A stretch of DNA of 64,000 nt from Bromus sterilis (lineage: Eukaryota > Streptophyta > Magnoliopsida > Poales > Poaceae). The notes below the pieces were generated by a model that was not told the DNA's origin, searched no databases, and was given only the letters and a program-made list of their open reading frames with translations. The stretch lies in NCBI GenBank assembly GCA_950022295.1, contig OX465595.1, positions 119,662,270 through 119,726,269 on the forward strand, read 5' to 3'. The position numbers were made by a program, and so were the translations under genes. Shown here in pieces: positions 22,176-32,428 of the stretch. Position 1 is the stretch's first letter, and each line of letters starts with the position of its first letter.

Positions 22176-22345
22176 CCTTTAGTGGCGCATTATGGATGCG
22201 CCACTAAGGACAAGCCACTAATAAGGGCTTAGGGGTGGCGCATTCTGGATGCGCCACCCCTAAGACCCTTATGGGTGGCGCATTTCGAAATGCGCCACCC
22301 CTAAGACCTTATGGGTGGCGCATTCTAGAATGCGCCACCCATAAG
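22176..22345. repeat. CACTA subterminal array of palindromes
   Basis: There are four tandem hairpin units at 22176-22209, 22228-22264, 22268-22305 and 22308-22345, each centred on GGTGGCGCAT...ATGCGCCACC. The last is a perfect 38-bp palindrome. The second has perfect 16-base arms around a 5-base loop, and the third has one mismatch. A decayed fifth unit follows at 22349-22385. Subterminal repeats of this kind bind the transposase in En/Spm elements. Confidence 0.8.
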
Positions 22346-22400
22346 GTTCCTTAGGGGTGGCGCATTTTAGATGCACTACTAACTGTACAGGAGATGCGCC

Positions 22401-22944
22401 ACCAAATATTTATTACAGAAAACAAAAAAAATCAATTTACAGAAAAAGAAAACAAAATACAGAAACAATTACATAAATGGAATCACAGAAATTATTACAT
22501 AAATAGAAGCATTACAGAACTAGAGAAAGCATTACATGTTTTCGAGTATTGTTTACAAGTATTGAATACAAGTTATTACAAATGAAATAAAAGAAAACCC
22601 TAAAACTAATCTTCGAGTATTGTTTTCTTCACCCCATCTTGATAATGTTGATCATTTTCATTGATCTGTTGCAGCAAACAAGTGATTGTGAATGACAATG
22701 GCATCAATGACCACATTTATCGTTTAAGCATATAGGAAGATACATACACACAACACAACTTTAATAAGAACTGTTCAGCTAAACTAGTAGCATAGCCAAA
22801 ATGGTGCATGCTACATTTATACAAAGATGGAAAAGTGTTTGTGCAATAGAGATAAAGTTATTTAGAACAAAAATCATCAATATTGTTCGGAACTAACAAC
22901 GCTAAGCATTAAACAATGTAGCATGAAATTCACATCGATCTTCA
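22401..22944. other. CACTA 3' noncoding region
   Basis: A-rich sequence (A-rich runs at 22410-22470) lies downstream of the minus-strand gene. No frame or motif is recognised. Confidence 0.5.
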
Positions 22945-23400
22945 TCACTTGTGACCCGGCTCAGGGAATGGGCGGCATCCTTCTTTCTTCATGAAAGACC
23001 TTGTTTCACGCAAGGCCTTTAGGCGAACTTCTATCTCCCCATTGGATGGTGCAATGTTGCAGTGGAAGATCGACCCCTTCATCTGTACTTCATGACGGAT
23101 GATAGTCGCCATCTCCCCTTGGATGTGAAAGAACTCCTGCCTAAGATTTGCATCGGCGATTGTCACCTTCCTTTCGGCCCACGCTTTCAGATGACTTGGC
23201 AGCGTAAGGTTGCGCTCTTCCTGTACAATCGCCCGCATGTGATGGAGGGAGTAGTACGCATCCCTCACACTTCCAGCCGGCTGCTTGACGCACGGGAACT
23301 GCGTCACGTGGTTGAACACGCTCACGCCGGGCAGATTCTTTCTGTACTTGTGCTTCACAATCTTGCCCCCGGCTTCTTTTTAGCCGGCGAGAGCATCATC
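22945..23400 (-). pseudogene. CACTA second gene, last exon (Ulp1-like peptidase C-terminus)
   Basis: The 138 codons of the open frame (23358-22945) match the tail of the Ulp1-like C48 peptidase region found in many cereal CACTA elements. The block NLPGVSVFNHVTQFPCVKQP is followed by GSVRDAYYSLHHMR. In active Ulp1 proteases a Q...C-G motif holds the nucleophile; here the GSVRDAYY segment has Asp-Ala where Cys-Gly is expected. The upstream part (23359-23400) appears to belong to the same exon in a shifted frame. The role of these domains in transposition is not established. Confidence 0.7.
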
Positions 23401-23594
23401 CAAAACTCTCATGATATACTTGTAATCTTTCTTCTTCACACTCCCCGAGTCTAAATACACGGCATGCGAGTGTTGCAGATGAGCACGCAGTCTTGATCCT
23501 CACTGCATAATTAAAACAATAAAAAACGAATGTTGGAAGAGGAAAATGGCAGAAAGCTAAGAAACCATATATGCTACGGCGGCGAGCGAATGAC

Positions 23595-24239
23595 TTACTT
23601 GGGAGAGTAGGTCATGAGAAATGAATCCTTGTCGGTGTTCTGTAGCATGAATTCTCTGATGTACCCCGCCGCAAGAGTCGCGTCCCCATCGTCCATCAAG
23701 ATGATTTCACGCATGTAGAAGGGGTCCAATATCGCAACGCTCGGGGTCTTATCTCTCCTGATACTCATAGAAAGACTGAGCGAGAACAGACGGATAAGGC
23801 TATGGTCAAGCCGCTTGAGATGAAACAAATTGAAGATATCTGAGAACCGCATGATGATCATATCCGCGGGGACATTGTTGATGAAGCCCATGTTGAGTGG
23901 CACCTTGGCCATGAAAACTGGGTACAAGGGATTCTTCTCTCGAAGAAGCATCTTCTCTAATGCCATAACACTATGATGCACACTCTGCATATCCGAAGTT
24001 GCAAGGTCGAGCATGTCATTAGGTAGCATCGCCCTACCCGCCACATGGATTTCAAACGAGAGATCCTTGGGTCTCGGTGGCCCGTCCTGAGCCCTTATCG
24101 ACATCGGAGGTTGGCTGCTCGAAGCGCCCTTGTTTCTTTTCCGTCCCTTCTTCTTTTCTGATTTCGAGCAGTTTGCACCGGCCTTTATCTGCTCAGTGGC
24201 CGCCTTATGGATTGTGGACGGCCTGAGAATAGATCTCAT
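23595..24239 (-). pseudogene. CACTA second gene, central exon
   Basis: The 214 codons begin in a Lys/Ser-rich segment containing EKKKGRKRNKG. A conserved domain follows, with SIRRDKTPSVAILDPFYMRE and ending LMTYSPK, which in cereal CACTA ORFs precedes the Ulp1-like fold. The gap 23401-23594 to the next exon contains plausible intron sequence. It continues upstream into 24240-24344 and, beyond TekB, into 36648-37268. Confidence 0.7.
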
Positions 24240-24344
24240 TGTTACCTATGACCAGCGCCCGCATCGCCTTGCCCTTTGCACTCGCGGCCTTGGCGTCCTC
24301 AGACTCACACCTAGCCTTGAAAAGGTCGTAGGTAGCTTCGTCGA
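24240..24344 (-). pseudogene. CACTA second gene, segment next to the TekB insertion
   Basis: On the minus strand EATYDLFKARCESEDAK is read from the insertion edge. It joins in sense to the frame ending ELKENEPMID at 36648, so TekB split this exon. The frame then shifts relative to 24239. Confidence 0.65.
24340..24344. repeat. Left target site duplication of TekB (GTCGA)
   Basis: GTCGA at 24340-24344 recurs at 36643-36647 and exactly flanks the TekB termini. Confidence 0.9.
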
Positions 24345-25117
24345 TGTCGGGACCCGGGGTTAGCGTATGCAAGTCCCGCTACGACATAGTCATATGGAGA
24401 GCCGAGAACCGTACCCACTTGTCTAAGAAGACAAGGCCTAGCACAGAACGTTCCCGGAAAGCATCGTACGTGAGGGGCATCCCAGACAGACAGGATGATC
24501 ATCTGAGATGGGTCCTCATCGTCCGCACACAAGTCTAATGATATGGGTGACGAACTCCCATATTCGCAGACAAGTCGCCTCAACCATACTATCGACTATC
24601 TCATAACTCTTACATAGACTTACTCGAGCCCGATCACTTAGTCGGGGTCTAGGGCGGGCTCGATCATACATCAAAATGTGCACGAGACAGAGTCTCGAAC
24701 AATCGCATCGCGATGCCCCAAGCTGCGCACATCTAAGGACCACTTGGTGTATAAAAGACCGCCAGCCAGATCACAACTAAGGTCTCGAAAACCCATACTA
24801 AGACATGCATGTTATAATCATACACGCATCACACATGTCCAGTATGAACAACAGGTATCATTGCAATTCTCTACAAAGTATACAACTTTATTGATAACTC
24901 TTACAGAGTGCACACAGAGATCACAAGCATGTGATCCAACATTACAACAAACAAGCGGAAGCAAAGTAGGTCTGAGTACAGACAAGTTTAACAAATGGCT
25001 TAGAGAAGCCTTCTCTATAAACAAGCCCTTCCACGAGGGAACAGTCGTCTGACTGGGACTACACTAGCTTGATCTTCAGTCGTCGAGCTCCAGTAAGAAT
25101 CCACCTTCGGGGTCAGG

Positions 25118-26384
25118 GGATTGTGCATTGTGCATTGTACATTATGTTGATCCTATGATTGTCATGTTGCTGATAGAAGTGGATCCGGAACCCGTGTTCA
25201 ACCCCTTCGTTGAAGACCCCGCTACTGAACCTCGTCAGCAAGGCAAGCAACCCCCCATTGATCATGTCTATAAAGTCCCAAGTCCCTCTCAGTCTCGCTT
25301 ATGCATGTTTAGGAGATCACCTTGTATCGATTCTACCGCATAGTTGAACCCATATCCGATGCATGACCTATCATCTTGTCACAGTAGTAAGAAAACCACA
25401 ATCCTAGTAGATGTAGGAGTTGGTTGATATCATGTGGCCCCTACAACTGTTACTGCTTATTGCATGCTTAGTGGTACAATGAGGTTGCTTTTGATGTGAG
25501 TCGGGATGATAGAGAACATGGTGTTGATGAAAGTGAAACTGTGTTGGTGAATCTACCCTAATACAAGGTGAACGATGAGAGGCTGTGTAGGAGTACACAG
25601 TGGGTTGTCTCGTTGAACACCGCCTTAAGTCCGAGTTCTTGTGTGGTGATCCAAGAAGAAGAGTACAACCACACATTGGGCTCACTAACCCCTCTCATCC
25701 TAGTACCTCACCCCGTTCGAACCCCAGGAGTCGCAGTAGTTCGGAGTTCTTGTAGGGCTGTGGCACGGTCTGCGAAGTGGATGAACGGCTTTTCAAGACC
25801 GGCTTGGGACCCTGCACACATCGTTTGAGGCTGTACTGGAACCTCGGCCGGACTTCCATACGGATCCCCCTCAGATAGGCGACTCTCTGGACTAGAACGG
25901 AGCTGTGGGCGAAGTGTTGTGGTGGCATCCTCGCTGTCACCTCTTGAACGGTGACACGCAAAAGGCGGTAACTGATGACGCGTGTGTGTAGCGGTACACC
26001 CCTGCAGGGTTAACAAAACTATTCGAATAGCCGCGTACGCGGTTATGGACTGCTTGGAAAGCTTAGCTTGATTATTAGACAACTTGAACTGGATACTTAT
26101 AAAACTTGCCAATATAAGTGTGAGTGATATGGCGTGCTTTCTCGTGGGGAAGTCGAGGAAGGCACCATAGTGGTGTAATTGGTTGAAGAGATGTAGTGGA
26201 CTCGTGTATGCTTCTTACCTCAAGTCTGGTACTCGTAGTTCAGGACTAGCCAAGTCAAAGCTGGCACTTCTGCTGTTGAACCCCACCTTCCTTTACCTTG
26301 ATACATGTGCATGAGTAGTATAGCTCCTATGTAAGTCTTGTTGAGTACGACTTTGTACTCACGTTTGCTTATTCTATGTTTTAG
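25118..26384 (+). repeat. Inverted segment of the TekB LTR
   Basis: This 1.27-kb piece is LTR sequence in the opposite orientation to its left neighbour. It equals the reverse complement of the TekB right LTR from about 34795 to 33541. Its right end (ATGTTTTAGATGA) is the sequence that would normally follow directly after 25117. It includes a triple-palindrome block at 26000-26042. Confidence 0.75.
26000..26050 (+). promoter_or_regulatory. Triple-palindrome LTR block in the inverted TekB segment
   Basis: CCCTGCAGGG (26000-26009), CTATTCGAATAG (26019-26030) and CCGCGTACGCGG (26031-26042) are all perfect palindromes and are followed by TTATGGAC. Confidence 0.8.
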
Positions 26385-27747
26385 ATGAATGCACCACACA
26401 CACATCACTTGGGTCCACTTCGGTAAACCGGCCAGGTTCACGATTGTGGTAACCAACCCAAGTAGGCGGCTTTCTCGGACTAGATCGGCTATGAGGTAAC
26501 AGTTGTGGTGAGCATCCTCGCTGGCACCCCTTGAATGGTGTCGATATCAAAGGCGGTAAATGATGGTCATGTGTGTGTAGCGGTACACCCTTGCAAGGTT
26601 AACAAAACTATTCGAATAGCCGCGTCCGCGGTTATGGACTGCTTGGAAAGCTTAGCTTGATTATTAGATAACTTGAACCGGATACTTCTAAAACACACCA
26701 AGATAAGTGTGAGTGCTATGGCATGCTTTCTCGTGGGGAAGTCGAGGAAGGCACCATAGTGGTGTATTGGTTGGAGAAAGTAGTGGACTCATGTACGCTT
26801 CTTACCTCAAAGTATGGTACTCGTAGTTCAGGATTAGCCAAGTCAAAGCTGGCATTTCTGCAAGTGAACCCCACCTCCCTTTACCTTGATACATGTGCAT
26901 GAGTAGTATAGTTCCTATGTAAGTCTTGCTGAGTACGCCTTTGTACTCACGTTTGCTTAATCTATGTTTTAGATGACGCCACTGACCCTGAAGGTGGCTT
27001 CTTCATCGAGCTGGACGACTGAAGTTAAGCTAGTCTAGTCCCAGTCAGCAGACTGGTTCCCTCGTGGAGGGCTTTGTGTTTTAATAAGGCTTCTTAAGCC
27101 ATTTGTTAAACTTCTGTACTCAGACATAATTTGCTTCCGCCTGTGTTGTAATGTTGGATCACATGTATGTGATCTCTGTGTGCACTCTATAAGAGTTATA
27201 AATAAAATGTACACTTTGTAGAGAATTGCAATGGTACCTACTGTTCATACAAGGCATGTGTGTTGTGTGTATGTTTATAACATGCATGTCTTTATATGGG
27301 TTTTCGAGACCTTAGTTGTGTTCTGGCTGGCGGTCTTTGATACACCAAGTGGCCCTTAGATGTGCGCAGCTTGGGGCATCGCGATGCGATTGCTCGAGAC
27401 TTCGTCTCGTGCACACTTTGTGGTATGATCGAGCCCGCCCTAGACCCCGACTAAGTGATCGGGCTGGAGTAAGTCTATGTAAGAGTTTTGAGATAGTCGG
27501 TAGTATGGTTGCGGCGACTTGTCTTTGAATATGGGAGTTCACCACCCATATCATTTGACTTGTGTGCGGACGATGAGGACCCATCTCAGTTGATCATCCG
27601 GCCTGGATGGGATGCCCCTCACGTACGATGCTTTCCGAGAATGTTCAGTGCTTGGCCTTGTCTGCTTAGACAAGTGGGTGCGGTTCTCGGCTCTCCATAT
27701 GACTATGTCTTAACTGTACTTGCATACGCTAACCCCGGGTCCCGACA
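26385..27747 (+). mobile_element. TekA 5' LTR, 3' portion (1363 bp)
   Basis: This is alpha-subtype LTR sequence on the plus strand ending CCCCGGGTCCCGACA at 27747, followed by a primer site. The first 2.5 kb or so of the LTR is missing at the junction with the inverted TekB segment. It is nearly the same as 31357-32428; I count about a dozen substitutions over about 1.07 kb plus short indels. Confidence 0.85.
26589..26641 (+). promoter_or_regulatory. Triple-palindrome LTR block in TekA
   Basis: CCTTGCAAGG (26589-26598), CTATTCGAATAG (26608-26619) and CCGCG-TC-CGCGG (26620-26631) are followed by TTATGGAC. Confidence 0.8.
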
Positions 27748-27750
27748 GAC

Positions 27751-27766
27751 TTTGTATCAGAGCAGG
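27751..27766 (+). other. TekA primer binding site
   Basis: TTTGTATCAGAGCAGG lies 3 bases after the LTR end. TATCAGAGC is the complement of the initiator Met-tRNA 3' end used by Tekay/Del chromoviruses. Confidence 0.75.
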
Positions 27767-28016
27767 ACTGACTGTAGGACTAGTAGCCTTGGCCGAAGTC
27801 GAGTCTAGCTTTCTATAGTTATATAGTTACTCTGGGTATATAAGGGAACAACGTAGGGCTTCTTTTTTCTCCTTACCCCTTCGTTCTGAGTTCTGAGTCA
27901 CCCTCATCTTATTCTACGGGAAGATAGGACTAGGCTCTCCTCTGTCTGATTAGAACATCTCGTTGTTTGCTTCCTTGTAGCCGTAGGAAAGTTGTGTTCG
28001 GTTTGTTAGATTGGTT

Positions 28017-28048
28017 ATGCTTCCTGATTTATTACATCGTATGTAAGT
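28017..28048 (+). promoter_or_regulatory. First AUG, mini-ORF and splice donor in TekA leader
   Basis: The first ATG after the LTR (28017) opens a 9-codon frame, MLPDLLHRM, ending at the TAA inside a consensus donor AT^GTAAGT (intron start 28043). Splicing to the acceptor at 29273 would join this frame in phase to gag. Splicing to 28164 would place the extra ORF start at the exon border. Confidence 0.5.
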
Positions 28049-28164
28049 GCTGTTTCCATGTTGGAAGAAATTTTCATTTCTTACAATTACAGCCGTTATG
28101 CTGTCCGAGTCATTCCAGGTTTATCTCATAATCTGATGCATTTGCAAACTCCTTTCTATTTCAG

Positions 28165-28944
28165 ATGGCAGATCTTCCCCCTCGGCAGATTGTTCGTTTG
28201 ACCAGGTGCCTCGGTGTGCGTGGCCATCCCGCCACGTTGATCGAGATGATGTCCTATGTGGGATATCGATGGTACCCTGAGTACACCATCGAGGAGCAGT
28301 TCCACGACTTCAACCAGACGCAGTTCCACTGCATTGTCCGGATATATCCGCACCATGTTGGAGTCACCCAGCCTATCCACTTTGGACATGGCATTGGCGT
28401 TACCGAGAACATGGCTGTGCAGGATGCTGCATATTCATGTATTACACTGCTGAGAGAGGAGCACACCATGCTGAGAGAGACTTCATTCCGCTATATTCCT
28501 GCTGCACTTCCAGGAGAAGAGGGATATTACACCGGACTCTACTCAGATCACTCTGCAGAGGATCCAGCACTCCAGGTGACTGCTAGGTTTGCTAGTGACA
28601 GAGATCGTGATGCACGCGCTCTCCGTTTTGAGCTCCACGCCACCCGAGTTCGTCTGTACCGAGCACTGACGCTCTTGGCACCCTTTATGAGCGTGGGATC
28701 AGTTGAGTTTGATGCGATCTACCCAGTGAGGACTCAGATGCCTTCTCGAGTTGCTTGGCCCGAGATTGGAGGCATTTTTCCACCCCGTGGTCCTTTGCTT
28801 CCACCCTACACTGGACCTAGGCCCCATCCTTGCCCAAATGGATATCAGGGTCCACAAGCCTCCGTGTTTTCCGATGGTCACCTCCAGCTACCGGGATACG
28901 CGGGTAACTTTTATGAGGACTACTATGGAGATGGAGATGAGTGA
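28165..28944 (+). CDS. Additional ORF upstream of gag in TekA (259 aa)
   Basis: This is an intact frame, ATG to TGA, lying between the primer site and gag on the coding strand. It is not gag, protease, RT or integrase. Residues about 32-100 follow a spaced pattern: PEY, then FHCIVRIY, then GHGIGVTENMAVQDAAYSC and a Leu-rich end. This is how a double-stranded RNA-binding domain looks (P-x-Y ... F-x-C-x-V ... G-x-G ... A-x-x-AA). The C-terminal 70 residues are Pro/Gly/Tyr-rich and end acidic. The start codon directly follows TTTCTATTTCAG, a strong splice-acceptor-like sequence. Extra ORFs ahead of gag are known in Ogre/Tat elements; in this chromovirus the function is unknown. The dsRNA-binding reading is an inference. 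Confidence 0.7.
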   Translation: MADLPPRQIVRLTRCLGVRGHPATLIEMMSYVGYRWYPEYTIEEQFHDFNQTQFHCIVRIYPHHVGVTQPIHFGHGIGVTENMAVQDAAYSCITLLREEHTMLRETSFRYIPAALPGEEGYYTGLYSDHSAEDPALQVTARFASDRDRDARALRFELHATRVRLYRALTLLAPFMSVGSVEFDAIYPVRTQMPSRVAWPEIGGIFPPRGPLLPPYTGPRPHPCPNGYQGPQASVFSDGHLQLPGYAGNFYEDYYGDGDE

Positions 28945-29274
28945 GACCGCCTGTGGTCTTACTTAGTGATGATGTAGTAGTATCCTAGTATATTGTAAGC
29001 AAGGTGTCTAAGTTCCAGAGGCTTAGATAAATAATGTATAGGAAGTCAGAGTGCCTCTGAAGGATGTATCATCTTCATCACGTTTGTATTAGCTTAGTGC
29101 TTGTACTAAAACGATGTATGGTTTGTATGACAGCTTGTGAATATATGGCTTGTATGCTTTATCACCATGTTGTCAAGATGATTACTTCCTTTGCTCTGTA
29201 ATCCTTCCAGTACTTCAATACCTTGATTAGACTCTTCAATTCAACTCTGTTTGACTTTGGTTTTCACCTTCAGG

Positions 29275-31587
29275 ATGTCTCAAGGAACCCGTGGCCAGGT
29301 TGGTCGTAACCAAGGTCGTGGGAATGACCAGGAGGAAGGCAACCTTCCACCCCCACCCACGATGGCACAAGTTCTGATGAAAGTGGAGAGGAACCGCCGT
29401 GACTCTCACCACCTACTGGAAGTCATTGCACGCAACACCACTCAGCAGCGCAATGAGTTGGTGTCCCTGAACGACTTCATCCGACTTCATCCCCCAGTTT
29501 TTAGTTACTCCACCGAGCCCCTTGACGCCGATGACTGGCTCCGCAGCATCGAGAGGAAGCTCCAAGAAGGCCGTGTTGCAACTGGTGACAAGGTCAGCTA
29601 TGCCACCTATCACCTCGAAGGTGCAGCTAGTTCTTGGTGGGAGAATTTTCTGAATATGCGTCCCGATGGACCACCTGCATCTTGGGAGGAATTCTGCATG
29701 TCCTTCCGCGAGCACCACATTCCCAAAGGTCTCATGGACCGCAAGTGTGAGGAGTTCTGCAACCTCACTCAAGGCAGAAGGACCGTTGATGAGTTTAGTC
29801 GTGAGTTCAACCGACTGGCTCGTTATGCTACCGAAGAAGTCTCCACCGACTCCAAGAAACAAGAGAGGTTCCGTCGTGGCCTCAACTCCGGACTCCGTCG
29901 CGAGCTCAACCTTCATGACTTTGCCACATTCCAGGTCCTTGTCAACAAGGCCATCAAGGCAGAGGACATGAACACCCCCAACGACTTTCGCAAACACCCC
30001 AGAGATGACAGTTCATCCAGTTCTGGCTCCCAGAAGCGCAAGATCTGGATTCCAAACAGCATGTTCCGCCAGAACAACCCACCGAGGCCATCCTATGTGG
30101 CGCCTCGTCCACCCACCCAGTTCCACCCTGCTCCACCAAACCACCCAGCTCCACGCACTGTTTTCGGAGCCTGTTACAAGTGTGGTCAGGCAAGCCACTA
30201 TTCACGAGAGTGTCCCCAGAACCAGCTCCAACACCAGAACGTTCCACCCCGTACCGGAAACAACAACAACAACAACGGTCGTGGCAAGCCACCCCAGAAG
30301 GTCTACACCGCCAAACCCGCTCCTCCCGCCACTCGTGGACGTGTGAACCAGATCGCCGCCGAAGAGACTGACGACACCACTGACGTCATTCTTGGTACGC
30401 TCCTAGTCAATTTTGTTCCTACTTCCGTTCTTTTCGACCCAGGAGCATCTCATTCATTCATGTCGGAAAGTTATGCACTTCGTCATGAGTTACCCTTTGT
30501 TGAATTGTCCACCCCGATGGTTATTCAAACTCCAGGGTCAAGATGGCAAACTAATAGAGTGAGCCATGGTAATCAAATTGCAATTGAGGGTTTAGTATTC
30601 CTTGCTTCACTCATAGCCCTCAAGTCTTCAGACATTGATGTCATCCTTGGCATGGATTGGCTATCAAGACAGAATTCCTACCTGGATTGCAGAGGCAAAT
30701 CCGTGAAACTCACCCACCCTTCAGGCCAAACCGTCAGCTATACCTCACCCAGAACAAGAAACCAAGTGCATTCCTTGAATGTACTTCCCCTTCCCGAACT
30801 TGAAGATATTCCGATGGTTCGTGACTTCCCGGATGTCTTTCCTGAAGAGTTGCCGGGCATGCCACCCGACAGATGTGTAGAATTTATAGTGGATCTTGTT
30901 CCAGGAACAGCACCAATTTCCAAACGCCCATATAAAATGGCCCCACATGAGTTAGCTGAGCTAAAAACCCAACTTGATGCTTTGTTGGCAAAAGGCTTCA
31001 TCCGTCCTAGCTCATCGCCATGGGGTTGCCCCGTTCTGTTCGTAAAGAAGAAAGATGGAACAGAAAGGATGTGCGTAGACTATCGCCCGCTAAATTTAGC
31101 GACGATAAAGAACAAATACCCACTGCCCAGGATCAATGATCTTTATGATCAACTTGCAGGATCCTCCGTCTTCTCCAAGATGGATTTGAGATTAGGTGAT
31201 CATCAGATCAGAATCCGAAACGAGGACATTCCCAAAACGGCTTTTACTACTCGTTATGGTCTTTACGAGTACACCGTCATGTCCTTTGGTTTAACCAATG
31301 CCCCCGCCACATTCTCACGCTTGATGAATTCGATCTTCATGGAGTACCTAGATAAACTTGAACCGGATACTTCTAAAACACACCAAGATAAGTGTGAGTG
31401 CTATGGCGTGCTTTCTCGTGGGGAAGTCGAGGAAGGCACCATAGTGGTGTATTGGTTGGAGAAAGTAGTGGACTCGTGTACGCTTCTTACCTCAAAGTCT
31501 GGTACTCGTAGTTCAGGATTAGCCAAGTCAAAGCTGGCATTTCTGCAAGTGAACCCCACCTCCCTTTACCTTGATACATGTGCATGA
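29275..31587 (+). pseudogene. TekA gag-pol, truncated in reverse transcriptase
   Basis: The frame is open from 29251. I choose ATG 29275 (MSQGTRGQVG), which follows a TTTTCACCTTCAG acceptor-like site. The gag domain is at residues about 70-230 and the CX2CX4HX4C zinc knuckle near 300-313. The protease motif is FDPGAS at Asp388 (DPG rather than the usual DTG/DSG). RT starts near 552, with a Tekay/Del chromovirus-type N-terminal half (RPSSSPWGCPVLFVKKKDG, then MDLRLGDHQI). At 31356/31357 the RT frame passes into LTR sequence before the YLDD catalytic box; the last 77 codons are LTR read-through. RNase H, integrase and chromodomain are deleted. It cannot transpose by itself. Confidence 0.9.
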
Positions 31588-32428
31588 GTAGTATAGTTCC
31601 TATGTAAGTCTTGCTGAGTACGCCTTTGTACTCACGTTTGCTTAATCTATGTTTTAGATGACGCCACTGACCCCGAAGGTGGCTTCTTCATCGAGCTGGA
31701 CGACTGAAGTTAAGCTAGTCTAGTCCCAGTCAGCAGACTGGTTCCCTCGTGGAGGGCTTTGTGTTTTAATAAGGCTTCTTAAGCCATTTGTTAAACTTGT
31801 CTGTACTCAGACATAATTTGCTTCCGCCTGTGTTGTAATGTTGGATCACATGTATGTGATCTCTGTGTGCACTCTATAAGAGTTATAAATAAAATGTACA
31901 CTTTGTAGAGAATTGCAATGGTACCTACTGTTCATACAAGGCATGTGTGCTACTTGTATGTTTATAACATGCATGTCTTTGTATGGGTTTTCGAGACCTT
32001 AGTTGTGTTCTGGCTGGCGGTCTTTCATACACCAAGTGGCCCTTAGATGTGCGCAGCTTGGGGCATCGCGATGCGATTGCTCGAGACTTCGTCTCGTGCA
32101 CACTTTGTGGTATGATCGAGCCCGCCCTAGACCCCGACTAAGTGATCGGGCTGGAGTAAGTCTATGTAAGAGTTTTGAGATAGTCGGTAGTATGGTTGCG
32201 GCGACTTGTCTTTGAATATGGGAGTTCACCACCCATATCATTTGACTTGTGTGCAGACGATGAGGGCCCATCTCAGTTGATCATCCGGCCTGGATGGGAT
32301 GCCCTACGATGCTTTCTGAGAATGTTCAGTGCTTGGCCTTGTCTGCTTAGACAAGTGGGTGCGGTTCTCGGCTCTCCATATGACTATGTCTTAACTGTAC
32401 TTGCATACGCTAACCCCGGGTCCCGACA
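31357..32428 (+). mobile_element. TekA 3' LTR, 3' portion (1072 bp)
   Basis: It resumes within the LTR at CTTGAACCGGATAC and ends TCCCGACA at 32428. The junction with RT shares AGATAA with the corresponding LTR position (26666-26671), a sign of microhomology-mediated deletion. TekB LTR sequence follows (gttttggag). Confidence 0.85.

Noticed and set aside
22176..22400. CRISPR-like array of repeats
   Set aside because: Palindromic units are the repeats of a CACTA end in a plant genome; there are no unique spacers.
24678..25052. 124-codon frame also found at 33099-33473
   Set aside because: Both copies are the same Tek LTR segment; conservation reflects LTR duplication, and reading frames do not match any gag or pol.
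27837..27844. TATATAAG as a second promoter in the TekA leader
   Set aside because: The motif is real but lies after the primer site, where no promoter is expected; there is no other support.
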